Below, one piece after another: positions 24,802 to 35,113 of a stretch of 64,000 bases of DNA (positions are counted from its first letter, which is position 1; each line of letters opens with the position of its first letter). The notes beneath the pieces were generated by a model that did no database searches, was not told the origin of the DNA, and was given only the letters and a program-made list of their open reading frames with translations. Origin of the DNA: Dasytiphilus stammeri_B (GTDB taxonomy: Bacteria > Pseudomonadota > Gammaproteobacteria > Enterobacterales > Enterobacteriaceae); contig JBAPLS010000003.1 of the NCBI GenBank assembly GCA_037083765.1, forward strand, positions 58,268 to 122,267, read 5' to 3'. The position numbers were made by a program, and so were the translations under genes.

Positions 24802-26451
24802 ATGGCAGCTAAAGACGTAAAATTTGGTAATGACGCTCGGATCAAAATGATGCGAGGTGTGAATATATTGGCAGATGCAGTAAAGGTGACTTTAGGACCT
24901 AAAGGTCGGAATGTAGTATTAGATAAATCGTTTGGGTCTCCTGCGATTACTAAAGATGGGGTGACTGTTGCACGTGAAATAGAACTGGATGATAAATTCG
25001 AGAATATGGGTGCACAAATGGTAAAGGAAGTCGCATCCAAAGCAAACGATGCAGCTGGAGATGGTACTACTACTGCCACTGTATTAGCTCAATCAATTGT
25101 TAATGAGGGACTAAAAGCAGTTGCAGCTGGGATGAATCCCATGGATTTAAAAAGAGGAATTGATAAAGCAGTTATCGCGGCAGTTGAAGAACTAAAAAAA
25201 ATATCAGTACCTTGTTCTGATTCCAAGGCTATTGCTCAGGTAGGAACCATATCTGCTAACTCAGATGAAAGTGTTGGTAATCTTATTGCTCAAGCCATGG
25301 AAAAGGTTGGTAAAGAGGGAGTTATTACGGTGGAAGAAGGAACAGGTTTACAAGATGAACTCGATGTTGTAGAGGGAATGCAATTTGATCGAGGTTATCT
25401 ATCGCCTTATTTTATCAATAAACCTGAGACTGGTACCATAGAACTAGAACATCCCTTTATTTTATTAGTAGATAAGAAAATATCTAATATTCGAGAAATG
25501 CTACCTATCTTAGAAGCAGTAGCAAAGTCCAGTAAGCCCTTATTGTTAATTGCTGAAGATGTGGAAGGAGAAGCTCTCGCTACTCTAGTTGTTAATAATA
25601 TGAGAGGAATTGTAAAAGTTGCGGCTGTGAAAGCTCCGGGATTTGGTGATCGTCGTAAAGCCATGATGCAAGACATCGCTATCCTAACTAAAGGAATAGT
25701 CATTTCGGAAGAAATTGGTTTAGAACTTGAAAAAACTAGATTAGAAGATTTAGGTCAAGCAAAACGTGTTGTTATTAATAAAGATACAACCACCATTATA
25801 GATGGAATGGGTGAAGACAAAGCTATTAAAGGTCGGATATCTCAAATACGTCAGCAAATAGAAGAAGCTACATCTGATTATGATAGAGAAAAATTGCAGG
25901 AACGAGTAGCTAAACTAGCTGGTGGAGTAGCAGTTATTAAAGTAGGTGCTGCCACTGAAGTGGAAATGAAAGAAAAGAAAGCTCGAGTAGAAGATGCTTT
26001 ACATGCTACTCGTGCAGCAGTACAAGAAGGGGTTGTTGCCGGAGGGGGTGTAGCTCTCATCCGTGCCGCAGATCAAATCTCTTCTATTAAAGGTGATAAC
26101 GAAGATCAAAATATGGGTATTAGAGTTGCACAACGCGCTATGGAAGCTCCACTGCGTCAGATTGTTGCTAATTCGGGAGAAGAACCTTCCGTTATTGCAA
26201 ATCAAATAAAAGCTGGTAATGGTAACTATGGTTATAATGCTGCGACAGAAGTATATGGTGATATGTTGAGCATGGGAATTCTAGATCCTACGAAAGTAAC
26301 GCGCTCTGCATTACAATATGCTGCATCTGTTGCAGGTTTAATGATTACTACGGAATGCATGGTTACAGAACTACCCAAAGATGAAAAGTCTGAAATGAAT
26401 GCCCCTGGTGGAATGAGTGGTAACATGGGTGGCATGGGTGGAATGATGTAA
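24802..26451 (+). CDS. groEL: Chaperonin GroEL
   Basis: ATP-driven folding chamber subunit. It has 549 residues (548 in E. coli). The ATP site motif DGTTTATVLAQ (about residues 87-97), the apical domain segment with VEGMQFDRGYLSPYF, and the C-terminal Gly-Gly-Met repeats (GGMSGNMGGMGGMM) are all present. It forms an operon with groES and ends just before a strong terminator. High GroEL output is typical of insect endosymbionts, probably buffering destabilised proteins (established for other symbionts, inferred here). Confidence 0.98.
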   Translation: MAAKDVKFGNDARIKMMRGVNILADAVKVTLGPKGRNVVLDKSFGSPAITKDGVTVAREIELDDKFENMGAQMVKEVASKANDAAGDGTTTATVLAQSIVNEGLKAVAAGMNPMDLKRGIDKAVIAAVEELKKISVPCSDSKAIAQVGTISANSDESVGNLIAQAMEKVGKEGVITVEEGTGLQDELDVVEGMQFDRGYLSPYFINKPETGTIELEHPFILLVDKKISNIREMLPILEAVAKSSKPLLLIAEDVEGEALATLVVNNMRGIVKVAAVKAPGFGDRRKAMMQDIAILTKGIVISEEIGLELEKTRLEDLGQAKRVVINKDTTTIIDGMGEDKAIKGRISQIRQQIEEATSDYDREKLQERVAKLAGGVAVIKVGAATEVEMKEKKARVEDALHATRAAVQEGVVAGGGVALIRAADQISSIKGDNEDQNMGIRVAQRAMEAPLRQIVANSGEEPSVIANQIKAGNGNYGYNAATEVYGDMLSMGILDPTKVTRSALQYAASVAGLMITTECMVTELPKDEKSEMNAPGGMSGNMGGMGGMM

Positions 26452-26480
26452 TTATCTTGAAAATTATATTTGTCATATAT

Positions 26481-26510
26481 ACCTCTGCCTTATATGGCAG
26501 AGGTTTTTAT
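26481..26510 (+). terminator. Rho-independent terminator after groEL
   Basis: ACCTCTGCC (26481-26489), loop TTATAT, GGCAGAGGT (26496-26504), then a T-run. This is a 9-bp stem, the most GC-rich hairpin of the neighbourhood, 30 bp after the groEL stop. It ends the groESL transcript. Confidence 0.9.
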
Positions 26511-26554
26511 GTTATTTTGCAATAAATTAATAATTTTTATTATGTTATATACAA

Positions 26555-27439
26555 ATGAAATATCATTCATATTATACTTTTCAAAGTATAATATTATCTC
26601 TTCAGTATTATTGGAATTCTCAAGGTTGTATTCTTAGTCAGCCCATAGATTTAGAAATTGGAGCTGGAACTTCACATCCTATAACCTGTCTTTGGGCTAG
26701 CGGTTCTGAACCTGTATCAGCGGCTTATGTTCAGTCTTGTAGACGACCCACAGATGGTAGGTATGCAGATAATCCTAATCGATTACAACATTTTTATCAA
26801 TTTCAAGTAGTTATAAAACCATCCCCTAGTAATATTCAAGAGCTATATCTTCATTCATTACTTTCGCTAGGTATAGATCTTGTAAATAATGATGTTCGTT
26901 TTATAGAAGATAATTGGGAAAATCCTACCCTAGGAGCATGTGGTATTGGGTGGGAAGTATGGTTAAATGGGATGGAAATAACTCAATTTACTTATTTTCA
27001 AAAAATGGGAGGATTAGAATGTAAACCCGTTATGGGAGAAATAACGTATGGATTAGAACGTCTTGCTATGCACTTACAGAGAGTAGATAACATCTATGAT
27101 ATTAGATGGCATAGTGATGATAATAATAAAAGTTATACTTACGGAGATTTATTTTATCAAAATGAAATAGAACAATGTGCTTATAATTTTGAATATGCAG
27201 ATATTAATTTTTTAATAAAAGATTTTGAACAATATGAAAAAGAAGTTCAAAAATTATTGAGTTTAAATCCTCCCTTATCCCTTCCGGCTTATGAATTAGT
27301 ATTAAAAGCTAGCCATAATTTTAATTTACTGGAAGCCAGAAAATCACTTTCGGTCACTGAACGTCAGCAATATATTTTGCGACTTCAGAATTTAACTAAA
27401 GCAGTTATTATGGCATATGTTAAATCTCGTGATTCATAA
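26555..27439 (+). CDS. glyQ: Glycyl-tRNA synthetase alpha subunit
   Basis: Catalytic class II subunit of the alpha2beta2 glycyl-tRNA synthetase. It has 294 residues (303 in E. coli). GAGTSHPITCLW, RRPTDGRYADNPNRLQH, FIEDNWENPTLGA and GLERLAMHLQ (motif 3 region) are conserved. It lies 44 bp before glyS as in E. coli, so the two are co-transcribed. No clear Shine-Dalgarno sequence precedes the ATG. Confidence 0.97.
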   Translation: MKYHSYYTFQSIILSLQYYWNSQGCILSQPIDLEIGAGTSHPITCLWASGSEPVSAAYVQSCRRPTDGRYADNPNRLQHFYQFQVVIKPSPSNIQELYLHSLLSLGIDLVNNDVRFIEDNWENPTLGACGIGWEVWLNGMEITQFTYFQKMGGLECKPVMGEITYGLERLAMHLQRVDNIYDIRWHSDDNNKSYTYGDLFYQNEIEQCAYNFEYADINFLIKDFEQYEKEVQKLLSLNPPLSLPAYELVLKASHNFNLLEARKSLSVTERQQYILRLQNLTKAVIMAYVKSRDS

Positions 27440-27483
27440 AAATACTAAACGACCAATAAAAACTAATAATATTAATTGCAGTT

Positions 27484-29550
27484 ATGAAGAAAATAAAAAA
27501 TTTTTTAGTAGAAATCGGTACTGAAGAACTACCATTTCACAACCTGCCTCACATTGCAGAAGAATTTGCTGTGCATTTAATACACGGATTAGATAGTGCT
27601 GATCTCGCTTATGAAGAAGTAAAATGGTATGCTACTCCTCGCCGAATAGCAATAAAAGTAACTCACTTAATAACTAATCAGCCTTCTTGTTATACTGAAA
27701 TAAAAGCGCCACCCTTATTCCAATTATTTAATTTAGATGAAACACCTACAATTATAGCCAAACATTGGGCACGACAGTATGGGATATCATTAAAAAACCT
27801 AAAAAATTTATTACAAACAAAAGATAAAAAAGTTTTTTTTAAGAAAAAAATCCCCGGAAAAAAAACTTTAAATCTTTTACCACATATAGTGAAAAATGCT
27901 TTAGTGAAGATTTCAAAACAACCATTAATGCGATGGGGAAAGAATAATATAAAATTTATCCGACCTATTCATACTATAACATTATTATTTGGGCAAAAAA
28001 TTATTGAGGATGTAATATTAGGCATAAAAACTAATACAAAGATATATGGACATCGATTTATAGGAAAATGGGAAATAAACATTACATGTGCTGATGATTA
28101 TCCTCTTATTTTAAAAAAGAGAGGCAAAGTTATTGCTAATTATCAAGAACGAAAAGAACTAATAAGAAATCAGATTGAATCGGCGGCTGTTAAGATAGGA
28201 GGTCAAGTAGAGATTAATGAAAGAATATTAGATGAAGTAACTTCCCAAGTAGAATGGCCAGTAATTTTAACAGCTAATTTTGAAAAAAAATTTATTGAAA
28301 TTCCTATCCTTAAACATCTGCTTCAAGAAAAACATAAATATTTTATTCTTTATGATAAAAATTATCGTTTACTTACTAAAGTTATATTTGTAGCTAATAT
28401 TGAAGCGGATAATCCTGACCAAATAATAATCGGTAATGAAAAAATGATTCATTCTCGTTTATCAGATGCTTGGTTTTTCTTTCAACTAGATCGTAAAAAA
28501 CGTCTAATAGAATACTTACCCCTATTAAAAACAGTTATTTTTCATCAAAAATTAGGTAATATGTTCGATAAAACGATACGCATTCAAAAACTTATTACCT
28601 GGATATCGATAAAAACTAATGAGAATAGACTTCATTGTAAACGAGCAGCATTACTGGCTAAATGTGATCTCATGACCAATATGGTTTTTGAATTTCCTGA
28701 AACACAAGGAACAATTGGCATGTCCTATGCTTTTTTAGATGGAGAAATTAATTCTGTTTATAATGCTTTGAAAGAACAATATCAACCTAATTATAAAACA
28801 GATAAATTACCATCCACTGGTATTGGAATAATTTTAGCCATCGCAGATAAAATAGATACATTATCCGGAATTATTAGCGTGGGGTTATTTCCTACCGGTG
28901 ATCAAGATCCATTTGCATTAAGACGTTTAGCGTTAGGAATTATACGTCTTATTATTGAAAAGAATCTCAAATTAAATTTGAGATTTATTATAGAAAAATC
29001 TCTTTTCTTCTACCAAAAGAATTTAAAAACTATGAAGATAGTAGATGATATAATGAATTTTATTTTTGCTCGGTTACGATCCTGGTATCAGGAAAAAGGA
29101 TATAGAATTGAAAATATTCAAGCGGTTTTATCTATCAAATCTACTGATCTTCTAGATTGCAACGCTAGACTTCAAGCACTGGAAAAATTTAATTTCAGCC
29201 CCGCATATAAGACTTTAATTATGATTTATAAAAGAATATCTAATATTTTAGAAAAGTGTCCAGTAATTTTATATGAAAATATTCAGTTTGATCTATTAAA
29301 GCACCCTGAAGAAATTAAGTTAGCTGTAATTAGTACTAACTTAATTACTAAATTGCAATCTGATTTTATTAATCTCCGTTATGAAGAAATTCTCTGCAAA
29401 TTAGTAGAATTAAATGAATCAATCAATACTTTTTTTAAAAAAGTTATCATTAATACACCAGAATATAATATTAAAGTCAATAGACTTACTTTACTATCAC
29501 AATTACAAACTTTATTCTTACGAGTAGCTAATTTTTCTAAAATTAACTAA
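27484..29550 (+). CDS. glyS: Glycyl-tRNA synthetase beta subunit
   Basis: Beta subunit with the tRNA-recognition role in alpha2beta2 GlyRS. It has 688 residues (689 in E. coli). The family start FLVEIGTEELPFHNL is present, as are the HD-like domain pieces RAALLAKCDLMTNMVFEFPE and GDQDPFALRR. Lysine, isoleucine and asparagine codons are very common, as expected from AT bias. Translation is probably linked to glyQ. Confidence 0.97.
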   Translation: MKKIKNFLVEIGTEELPFHNLPHIAEEFAVHLIHGLDSADLAYEEVKWYATPRRIAIKVTHLITNQPSCYTEIKAPPLFQLFNLDETPTIIAKHWARQYGISLKNLKNLLQTKDKKVFFKKKIPGKKTLNLLPHIVKNALVKISKQPLMRWGKNNIKFIRPIHTITLLFGQKIIEDVILGIKTNTKIYGHRFIGKWEINITCADDYPLILKKRGKVIANYQERKELIRNQIESAAVKIGGQVEINERILDEVTSQVEWPVILTANFEKKFIEIPILKHLLQEKHKYFILYDKNYRLLTKVIFVANIEADNPDQIIIGNEKMIHSRLSDAWFFFQLDRKKRLIEYLPLLKTVIFHQKLGNMFDKTIRIQKLITWISIKTNENRLHCKRAALLAKCDLMTNMVFEFPETQGTIGMSYAFLDGEINSVYNALKEQYQPNYKTDKLPSTGIGIILAIADKIDTLSGIISVGLFPTGDQDPFALRRLALGIIRLIIEKNLKLNLRFIIEKSLFFYQKNLKTMKIVDDIMNFIFARLRSWYQEKGYRIENIQAVLSIKSTDLLDCNARLQALEKFNFSPAYKTLIMIYKRISNILEKCPVILYENIQFDLLKHPEEIKLAVISTNLITKLQSDFINLRYEEILCKLVELNESINTFFKKVIINTPEYNIKVNRLTLLSQLQTLFLRVANFSKIN

Positions 29551-29742
29551 TGTTATTAGAGTAAGGATGCTTTTTCTTACACACGCCATCATAAGGAATA
29601 CATAAACAAATGTTTGTAATTGAATTGATCAATTAATCCTAACAACATATAATTTAAAAAAATATTCATTAACTTCTCTCAATACTCTTTCTAGAGTAGA
29701 ATTTTTTCTATAGTTCAATAATATATTTGAGTTAATAATTAT
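29551..29742. other. glyS downstream region
   Basis: 192 bp between glyS and the end of the dapE relic. I see no gene. The missing C-terminal part of DapE should lie here but is not recognisable. Confidence 0.4.
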
Positions 29743-30429
29743 AAATTCGATTTTTTAAAATGTTCATTACCTTCATGCCAGTCGCGATCTAATAAGTGAC
29801 GAAGAAAATAAATATAATTGTGGATATAATTATTAGCTAGGTGTAGATAATACGCTACATCTTTTTTTTTGCCTAAAATAGTTAAATTATCACTCAGCAA
29901 TCCACGGAAATCATGTTTTATAACATATCCTATTACATAGTTACTAGGATCAGCTAATAAACAATAATCAATATATTCATGACGATAAGAGAACTTTTCA
30001 ACTACTTTTAGAGTTTCATATCTATCCTTACATTTCTCATCTGAGGTAATTAAAAATACTAATCTACCTTTATGTTTTTGATAAGTATGAATAAAATGTT
30101 CAGATGCGCTGCTCCAATCATATCGGCTAAAAAACCTTTCATATCTGCGGTCACCCTTCTAAATAATAATCCATTTTTTATGATAGTTTCAAATGGAGGA
30201 TTCTTCCAATCTCTAATATTTACACTAGGAACGACATCGGTATGTCCTACAAAAGCAAAGTTTCTCCCTTTCCATGCTAAGCCCAAAAATGAAAGTATTT
30301 TCAAATTCATTTTTTACTACTAAAACCTATTTTATTAATCTATTCATAAGCAGTACTTGACAGCCGGCATCATCCGGACTTATATATTTACAAGTAATTA
30401 ATTGTTGAGTAAGGTTAAGAACAGGACAT
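29743..30429 (-). pseudogene. dapE: Succinyl-diaminopimelate desuccinylase, decayed
   Basis: Relic of DapE, which removes succinate to give LL-diaminopimelate for lysine and peptidoglycan. Reading the minus strand from an ATG at 30429: a frameshift after MSC, then LNLTQQLI and SPDDAGCQVLLMNRLIK ending in a stop, then WKGRNFAFVGHTDVVPS (metal-binding HTD motif), NPPFETIIKNGLLF and ADMKGFLADMIGAA, another shift, GRLVFLITSDEK, and IDYCLLADPSNYVIGYVIKH to LDRDWHEGNEHF. At least three disruptions are present and the last third of the protein is missing. It lies 69 bp downstream of talA on the same strand, as expected from enterobacterial order. Confidence 0.9.
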
Positions 30430-30498
30430 AATAACATTTATTATCTCGGGAAAATAATATTCTGTTCAACTATTAAGCATGAGTATCCTTTTGGGTAG

Positions 30499-31458
30499 TT
30501 AAAAGTACTCTAATAAAAGTTGTTCTAATTTATGTTGATCATAAGAAAAATTTCGTATTCCTTCGGAAAGTTTTTCTACGGCCATAATATCTTGATTAGA
30601 TTTCCATCTAAAAAAAGATTCAGTAATTTTGGATGAAAATATTCTTGCTTTTGTTTTAGTCCAAGGATTGAGGGTTCTCTCAATAGGTACTGTAAGATTT
30701 TCTAACAACTCTAGAAATGGCGGAGATATAGTTAAGGCATCACAGCCGGTCAGAGCAGTAATTTGTAAAATATTTCTAAAACTTGCACCCATAACAATTG
30801 TTTTATAACTATTTTTTTTGTAAAAATTAAAAAGATTTCGCACAAAATTCACTCCCGGATCTTCTGTGACATCATACTTTAAATAATTTAAAGTATGCTT
30901 CTGATACCAATCAGAAATTCTTCCCACAAATGGAGAAATTAAATAAACACCAGCATCGGCACATGCTTGTGCTTGAATATAAGAAAATAATAATGTCATA
31001 TTACAATGAATGCCTTCTTTTTCTAACTGTTTAGCTGCTTCAATGCCTTCCCAAGTAGAAGCCAATTTAATAAGAATACGAGATTTTGGTATCCCTAGAT
31101 CTTGATACAACTGTATTAATTTACATGCTTTAGCTATACAAGCACCACGATTAAAAGATAAGCGTGCATCTATTTCGGTAGATACTTTTCCAGGAATATA
31201 TTTGAGAATTTCTACTCCTATATTAATTAAAAATTTATCGCTGGCATTTACCAACTGGATATTTTTATTACCACCTAAATGTTGTGCGTATATAATCGCA
31301 TCTTTCAGTAAGGGTTGATACTTTTCTAATAAAGCCACTTTTAATATTAAAGACGGATTAGTAGTAGCATCTGTAGGATGATAGCGAATAATTTCGGTGA
31401 TATTACCACTATCAGCCACAATTTTAGTGTATTTTCTAAGTAATTCTAATTGATTCAT
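30499..31458 (-). CDS. talA: Transaldolase
   Basis: Non-oxidative pentose phosphate enzyme moving a dihydroxyacetone unit between sedoheptulose-7-phosphate and glyceraldehyde-3-phosphate. It has 319 residues. The Schiff-base lysine is Lys131 in RILIKLASTWEGIEAAK, and DATTNPSLILK, STEIDARLSF and SPFVGRISDWY are family motifs. The neighbouring dapE relic and similarity across the C-terminus (WKSNQDIMAVEKLSEGIR) favour TalA over TalB. Confidence 0.93.
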   Translation of the reverse strand: MNQLELLRKYTKIVADSGNITEIIRYHPTDATTNPSLILKVALLEKYQPLLKDAIIYAQHLGGNKNIQLVNASDKFLINIGVEILKYIPGKVSTEIDARLSFNRGACIAKACKLIQLYQDLGIPKSRILIKLASTWEGIEAAKQLEKEGIHCNMTLLFSYIQAQACADAGVYLISPFVGRISDWYQKHTLNYLKYDVTEDPGVNFVRNLFNFYKKNSYKTIVMGASFRNILQITALTGCDALTISPPFLELLENLTVPIERTLNPWTKTKARIFSSKITESFFRWKSNQDIMAVEKLSEGIRNFSYDQHKLEQLLLEYF

Positions 31459-32227
31459 AAATGGAAGATACTTTCCTATTAAAAAATTTTTATTTATTAT
31501 TTGAGTTATAAAAAAGTTTTTTTACAAAAGAGAAATTTCAAAAAAAAAGATTCAATTACTTAACTAGATTAACTGGAGCTTAATAAAAATTAAGTTTAAT
31601 TAATAGATAAAAATTAGAAATTAGTAATTTACAGATACCAAATTTATTAAATATAATTTAATGTGTAATTCTCATTTTTAAGAGCTAAGAACAAAAATTT
31701 TTAATCAAAATTTGTTAATGAAAATAATAAAAAGTTTCGATAGATTGGTGATTAAATTTAGAATATAGTTTCCGACAGACTAAAATATCTTTTTTTTTCA
31801 GCATTTTATATATATTTGTGCATTTTAATTATTGATAATATCTAATGTCTGTAATGTACTTTAAAATAGAAAAATATGATTTTTCATTAATTATGCATAA
31901 ATAAACCAGAAGAGAAGATACTTTCTTTATCTAGAAATAATAAACATTATGATCTTTTATCTCCTAAGAGATAAAATCAATAATAGGTTCACCTCTTTCT
32001 ACAGATAAATTAAAGGTCAATATTAGTTAAACATTTTTAAGAAAAAATTAATTATTGTAGAATCATTCTTAGTTTCTTCTTGCCTACAATAGAAGTACAA
32101 CAATAGTTAGTATATGAGTAATTACTCACTTCAATATTTATATTGACTCATAAATAGTAAATATTATCCACATAAATAAAAGATAAAAAAACTCTATAGT
32201 TATATATAAGGTAATTTCATTCATATT
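31459..32227. other. Gene-free AT-rich region upstream of the znu relics
   Basis: About 770 bp of very AT-rich sequence with no recognisable reading frame on either strand. In E. coli znuA would be divergent from znuC here. I looked for ZnuA-like segments and found none. The talA promoter must be in the right-hand-upstream part but cannot be chosen by eye. Confidence 0.4.
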
Positions 32228-32924
32228 ATGAATTTTCTTGCTTCAACTGAAGATAATTTCTGTTACGATAGGTAATCACCACATTCTTTATTGCCTTTAA
32301 ATTAAAGGCGGGGCAATTATCCTATTAATAGGACCTAATGGAACTGGTAAAACTACCCTAGTACGCGTACTATTAGGATTCATTTATCCTTCAGATAGAT
32401 TGGGAAGAGGATGTGCAATTAATTTTTTCTCCTACTTATTATAAAATCGATACAATATAATTTATTTTTACTTTTATCTTTAATTGCAAAAAATCGCTTG
32501 ACTGATCAAGAGAAAGAAAAATATTCTCCCACTGTTTTGCATCACATAACCATCGTTCAATATAAATATTACCTTCTTGAGGAGAAATACAACGCATATT
32601 ACTGGCAGGTGCTTTAATAAACAATCCTAAATTAGGAATTTGAGACGAACCAACTCAAGGATGAGATGTTAATGAACAAAGATCCTTATAGGATCTAATT
32701 GAGCGATTAAGATATCAGTTATACTGTGGTGAATAGTATCACATGATCTATATCTAGTTCTTTCTCATAAGAATGAAGTATTATGTTTGAATCACCATAT
32801 GTGCTGTTTAGGCACACCAAAAAATGTTTCTACAAATTCGTAATTTATTGCTATTTTGGGTTATTCTGCTGCTCCTAACTGAGTAATTTATCACCATAAT
32901 CATCAAACTGTTACTTTTTATAAA
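32228..32924 (+). pseudogene. znuC: Zinc ABC transporter ATP-binding protein, decayed
   Basis: Relic of ZnuC, the ATPase of the high-affinity zinc importer. Plus-strand frames give FKLKAG, then after a shift LLIGPNGTGKTTLVRVLLGF (Walker A, near 32330). Much of the middle, including the signature motif, is lost. The C-terminal third returns as IVSHDLYLVLS, EVLCLNHHMCCLGTPK and IYHHNHQTVTFYK (about 32735-32920), matching the His-rich ZnuC tail. Many stops and shifts interrupt it. It lies next to ruvB as in E. coli (znuC-znuB-ruvB-ruvA). Confidence 0.85.
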
Positions 32925-33325
32925 ATGAACAAATTAATTTTCTTCAGCTTGATAGCGGGTAGTTTTATTGAGATACGATTGGGTCGGTTAGGATCTTTTA
33001 GCAGATGAAACAAAATGTCTTATTTTGGGTAATATTAGCACATATTTCAGACGAGCAGGAAGTTTGTGGTGGAATATTGATCCTTGCTATAGCAGATTAA
33101 TTATTACTATTTTACTTTCTTTGATAAGAATTTTAATGGTCAATATTTTATATCTCTGCTAATTATTTCGGCTGCTGCTCAACTGTTATCTCGTTATCTA
33201 GAACAAATAATAGCTATTATTGTAGGTATTGCCTCGGGTAAGTTACATTTTTTTCCGAACTACCACCGGGACCAACTATTTGGTCAAAACTACCATACTT
33301 TTTATTATTATTTTTATAATAAAAA
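32925..33325 (+). pseudogene. znuB: Zinc ABC transporter permease, decayed
   Basis: Relic of the ZnuB membrane subunit. From an ATG at 32925 it reads MNKLIFFSLIAGSFIEIRLG then RLGSFSR, a stop, and NKMSYFG, the ZnuB N-terminus. About 120 bp later it resumes with FISLLIISAAAQLLSRYLEQ and ends with a PPGPTIW-like piece near the true C-terminus. The central membrane helices are deleted (about 400 bp remain of roughly 780). Confidence 0.8.
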
Positions 33326-33343
33326 TCCGGTTAAATAAAAAAA

Positions 33344-34366
33344 TTATACATTTCTACTAATTCCAAAATGGTTATAAGTTTGATGTGTAGCCATTCTACC
33401 TCTCGCTGTACGCTTGAGGTATCCTTGTTGAATTAAAAAAGGTTCTAAGACATCTTCAATAGTATGTTTTTCTTCCCCAATAGATGCCGCCAGATTCTCA
33501 ATTCCTACTGGTCCTCCACTAAATTTTTCCATAATAGTGCATAGTAATTTTCGATCTAGATAGTCAAATCCTGCCGTATCGACATTTAATATATCTAAAG
33601 CTTTTATGGTCACCTCACTTGTTAAGTAACCTTTAGCATATACATCGGCGAAATCTCTTACTCTACGTAATAATCTGTTAGCAATCCTAGGGGTACCACG
33701 GGACCGTCTAGCTATTTCGTTTATTCCTTCCTTACTAATATTGACTCCTAACAATTCTGCACTTCGATGGATAATTTTTTGCAAATCATTCATTTCATAA
33801 AATTCTAGTCTTTGGATAATACCAAATCGATCTCGCAGAGGAGATGTTAACGATCCTGCTTTAGTAGTAGCACCAATTAAAGTGAATGGAGGTAAATCGA
33901 GTTTTAGAGAGCGTGCACCAGGACCTTCGCCTATTAGGATATCTAATTGATAATCTTCCATAGCCGGATAAAGTATTTCTTCTACTACCGGAGACAACCG
34001 ATGAATTTCATCAATAAATAAAATATCTTGAGCATCAAGATTAGTTAAAAGTGCAGCTAAATCCCCAGCTTTTTCTAAGATTGGTCCTGAAGTAGTACGC
34101 AAATTAACTGCCATTTCATTAGCAACCACATTAGCTAAAGTAGTTTTTCCTAATCCCGGAGGACCAAAAATCAGCAAATGGTCTAAAGCTGCCGAACGCA
34201 TTTTAGCCGCCTTAATAAATATATCCATTTGTTCTCTTACTTTTGTTTGTCCTATATATTCTTTTAAGGTTTTCGGACGAATCATACGTTGAGAAATATT
34301 GTTTTTCAGAGAACTATTATCTGAAATTATCGTCTCGGGAGAGGTAATACGAGAAATTTTGCTCAT
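33344..34366 (-). CDS. ruvB: Holliday junction branch-migration ATPase RuvB
   Basis: Hexameric AAA+ motor that drives Holliday junction migration with RuvA. It has 340 residues (336 in E. coli). Walker A GPPGLGKTTLANVVA, Walker B ILFIDEIHRL, sensor 1 GATTKAGSLTSPLRDRFG and the C-terminal winged helix with PFLIQQGYLKRTARGRMAT are visible. It lies 13 bp after ruvA. The whole ruvC-ruvA-ruvB set is intact, which is notable in a reduced genome. Confidence 0.98.
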   Translation of the reverse strand: MSKISRITSPETIISDNSSLKNNISQRMIRPKTLKEYIGQTKVREQMDIFIKAAKMRSAALDHLLIFGPPGLGKTTLANVVANEMAVNLRTTSGPILEKAGDLAALLTNLDAQDILFIDEIHRLSPVVEEILYPAMEDYQLDILIGEGPGARSLKLDLPPFTLIGATTKAGSLTSPLRDRFGIIQRLEFYEMNDLQKIIHRSAELLGVNISKEGINEIARRSRGTPRIANRLLRRVRDFADVYAKGYLTSEVTIKALDILNVDTAGFDYLDRKLLCTIMEKFSGGPVGIENLAASIGEEKHTIEDVLEPFLIQQGYLKRTARGRMATHQTYNHFGISRNV

Positions 34367-34379
34367 AAAATTTTATTAA

Positions 34380-35012
34380 TTATAAAAATGTTCGAAGGGC
34401 TTCCCGAATGAGGGTTTCACAATCTGCATAAGTATGCTCCTTATAGACAATATTAATTATACGTTTTGCATCTTGAGGCTTATATCCAAGTGATATTAAT
34501 GCTGCAATAGCTTCATTTTCAATATTTCTATATGTGGACAAAGTATTTTCATTCTCATATTTAGGAGTTAAAATATGATTACTTATATCATTAAAAAAAT
34601 TATTATATTTTTCTGTTAACCGATCTTTCATTTCAATTACTAAACGTTCCGCAGTTTTCTTGCCTATTCCTGGTAACTTCTCTAGAATACTAATTTGTTT
34701 ATTTTTAATAGCGGCGATAAATTGTGATGAAGACATCCCTGATAGGATTGATAATGCTAATTTTGGGCCTATCCCATTAACCTTAATTAACTCTCGAAAT
34801 AATGTTCTTTCTTGTGGATGATTAAATCCAAATAATAAATTTATATCTTCCCGTACTATAAAATGTGTAAGAAGAATAACTTCAACATTTAATTCAGGAA
34901 GACTATAAAAACAAGTCATGGGCATACTCACTTCATAACCTACTCCATTTACTTCAAGTAAAATTTGAGGAGGTAATTTCTCAATTATAATTCCTCTTAA
35001 ACGTCCTATCAC
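34380..35012 (-). CDS. ruvA: Holliday junction DNA-binding protein RuvA
   Basis: Tetrameric protein that binds the four-way junction and recruits RuvB. It has 210 residues (203 in E. coli). The OB domain begins MIGRLRGIIIEK. Two helix-hairpin-helix motifs are visible, VNGIGPKLALSIL and LPGIGKKTAERLVIEMKD. The C-terminal domain III that stimulates RuvB (EAIAALISLGYKPQDAKRII) is present. In an operon with ruvB. Confidence 0.97.
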   Translation of the reverse strand: MIGRLRGIIIEKLPPQILLEVNGVGYEVSMPMTCFYSLPELNVEVILLTHFIVREDINLLFGFNHPQERTLFRELIKVNGIGPKLALSILSGMSSSQFIAAIKNKQISILEKLPGIGKKTAERLVIEMKDRLTEKYNNFFNDISNHILTPKYENENTLSTYRNIENEAIAALISLGYKPQDAKRIINIVYKEHTYADCETLIREALRTFL

Positions 35013-35113
35013 TTTAATTTCCTTGAAATTTTCAAAATATTTTTTTTATAAAAAATTAATTAGCTGACATAATAAATATTATCTTATGTCTAGCAGACCT
35101 AACAATAGGGGAC

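Noticed and set aside
24786..25703. Minus-strand frames opposite groES and groEL
   Set aside because: These are serine/alanine-rich shadows caused by the codon pattern of groEL; no independent start signals or homology.
30072..30323. Plus-strand 83-codon frame
   Set aside because: It is opposite the dapE relic, whose HTDVVP and ADMKG motifs on the minus strand are the real signal.
32439..32624. Minus-strand 61-codon frame
   Set aside because: It overlaps the decayed middle of znuC and has no similarity to anything I know.
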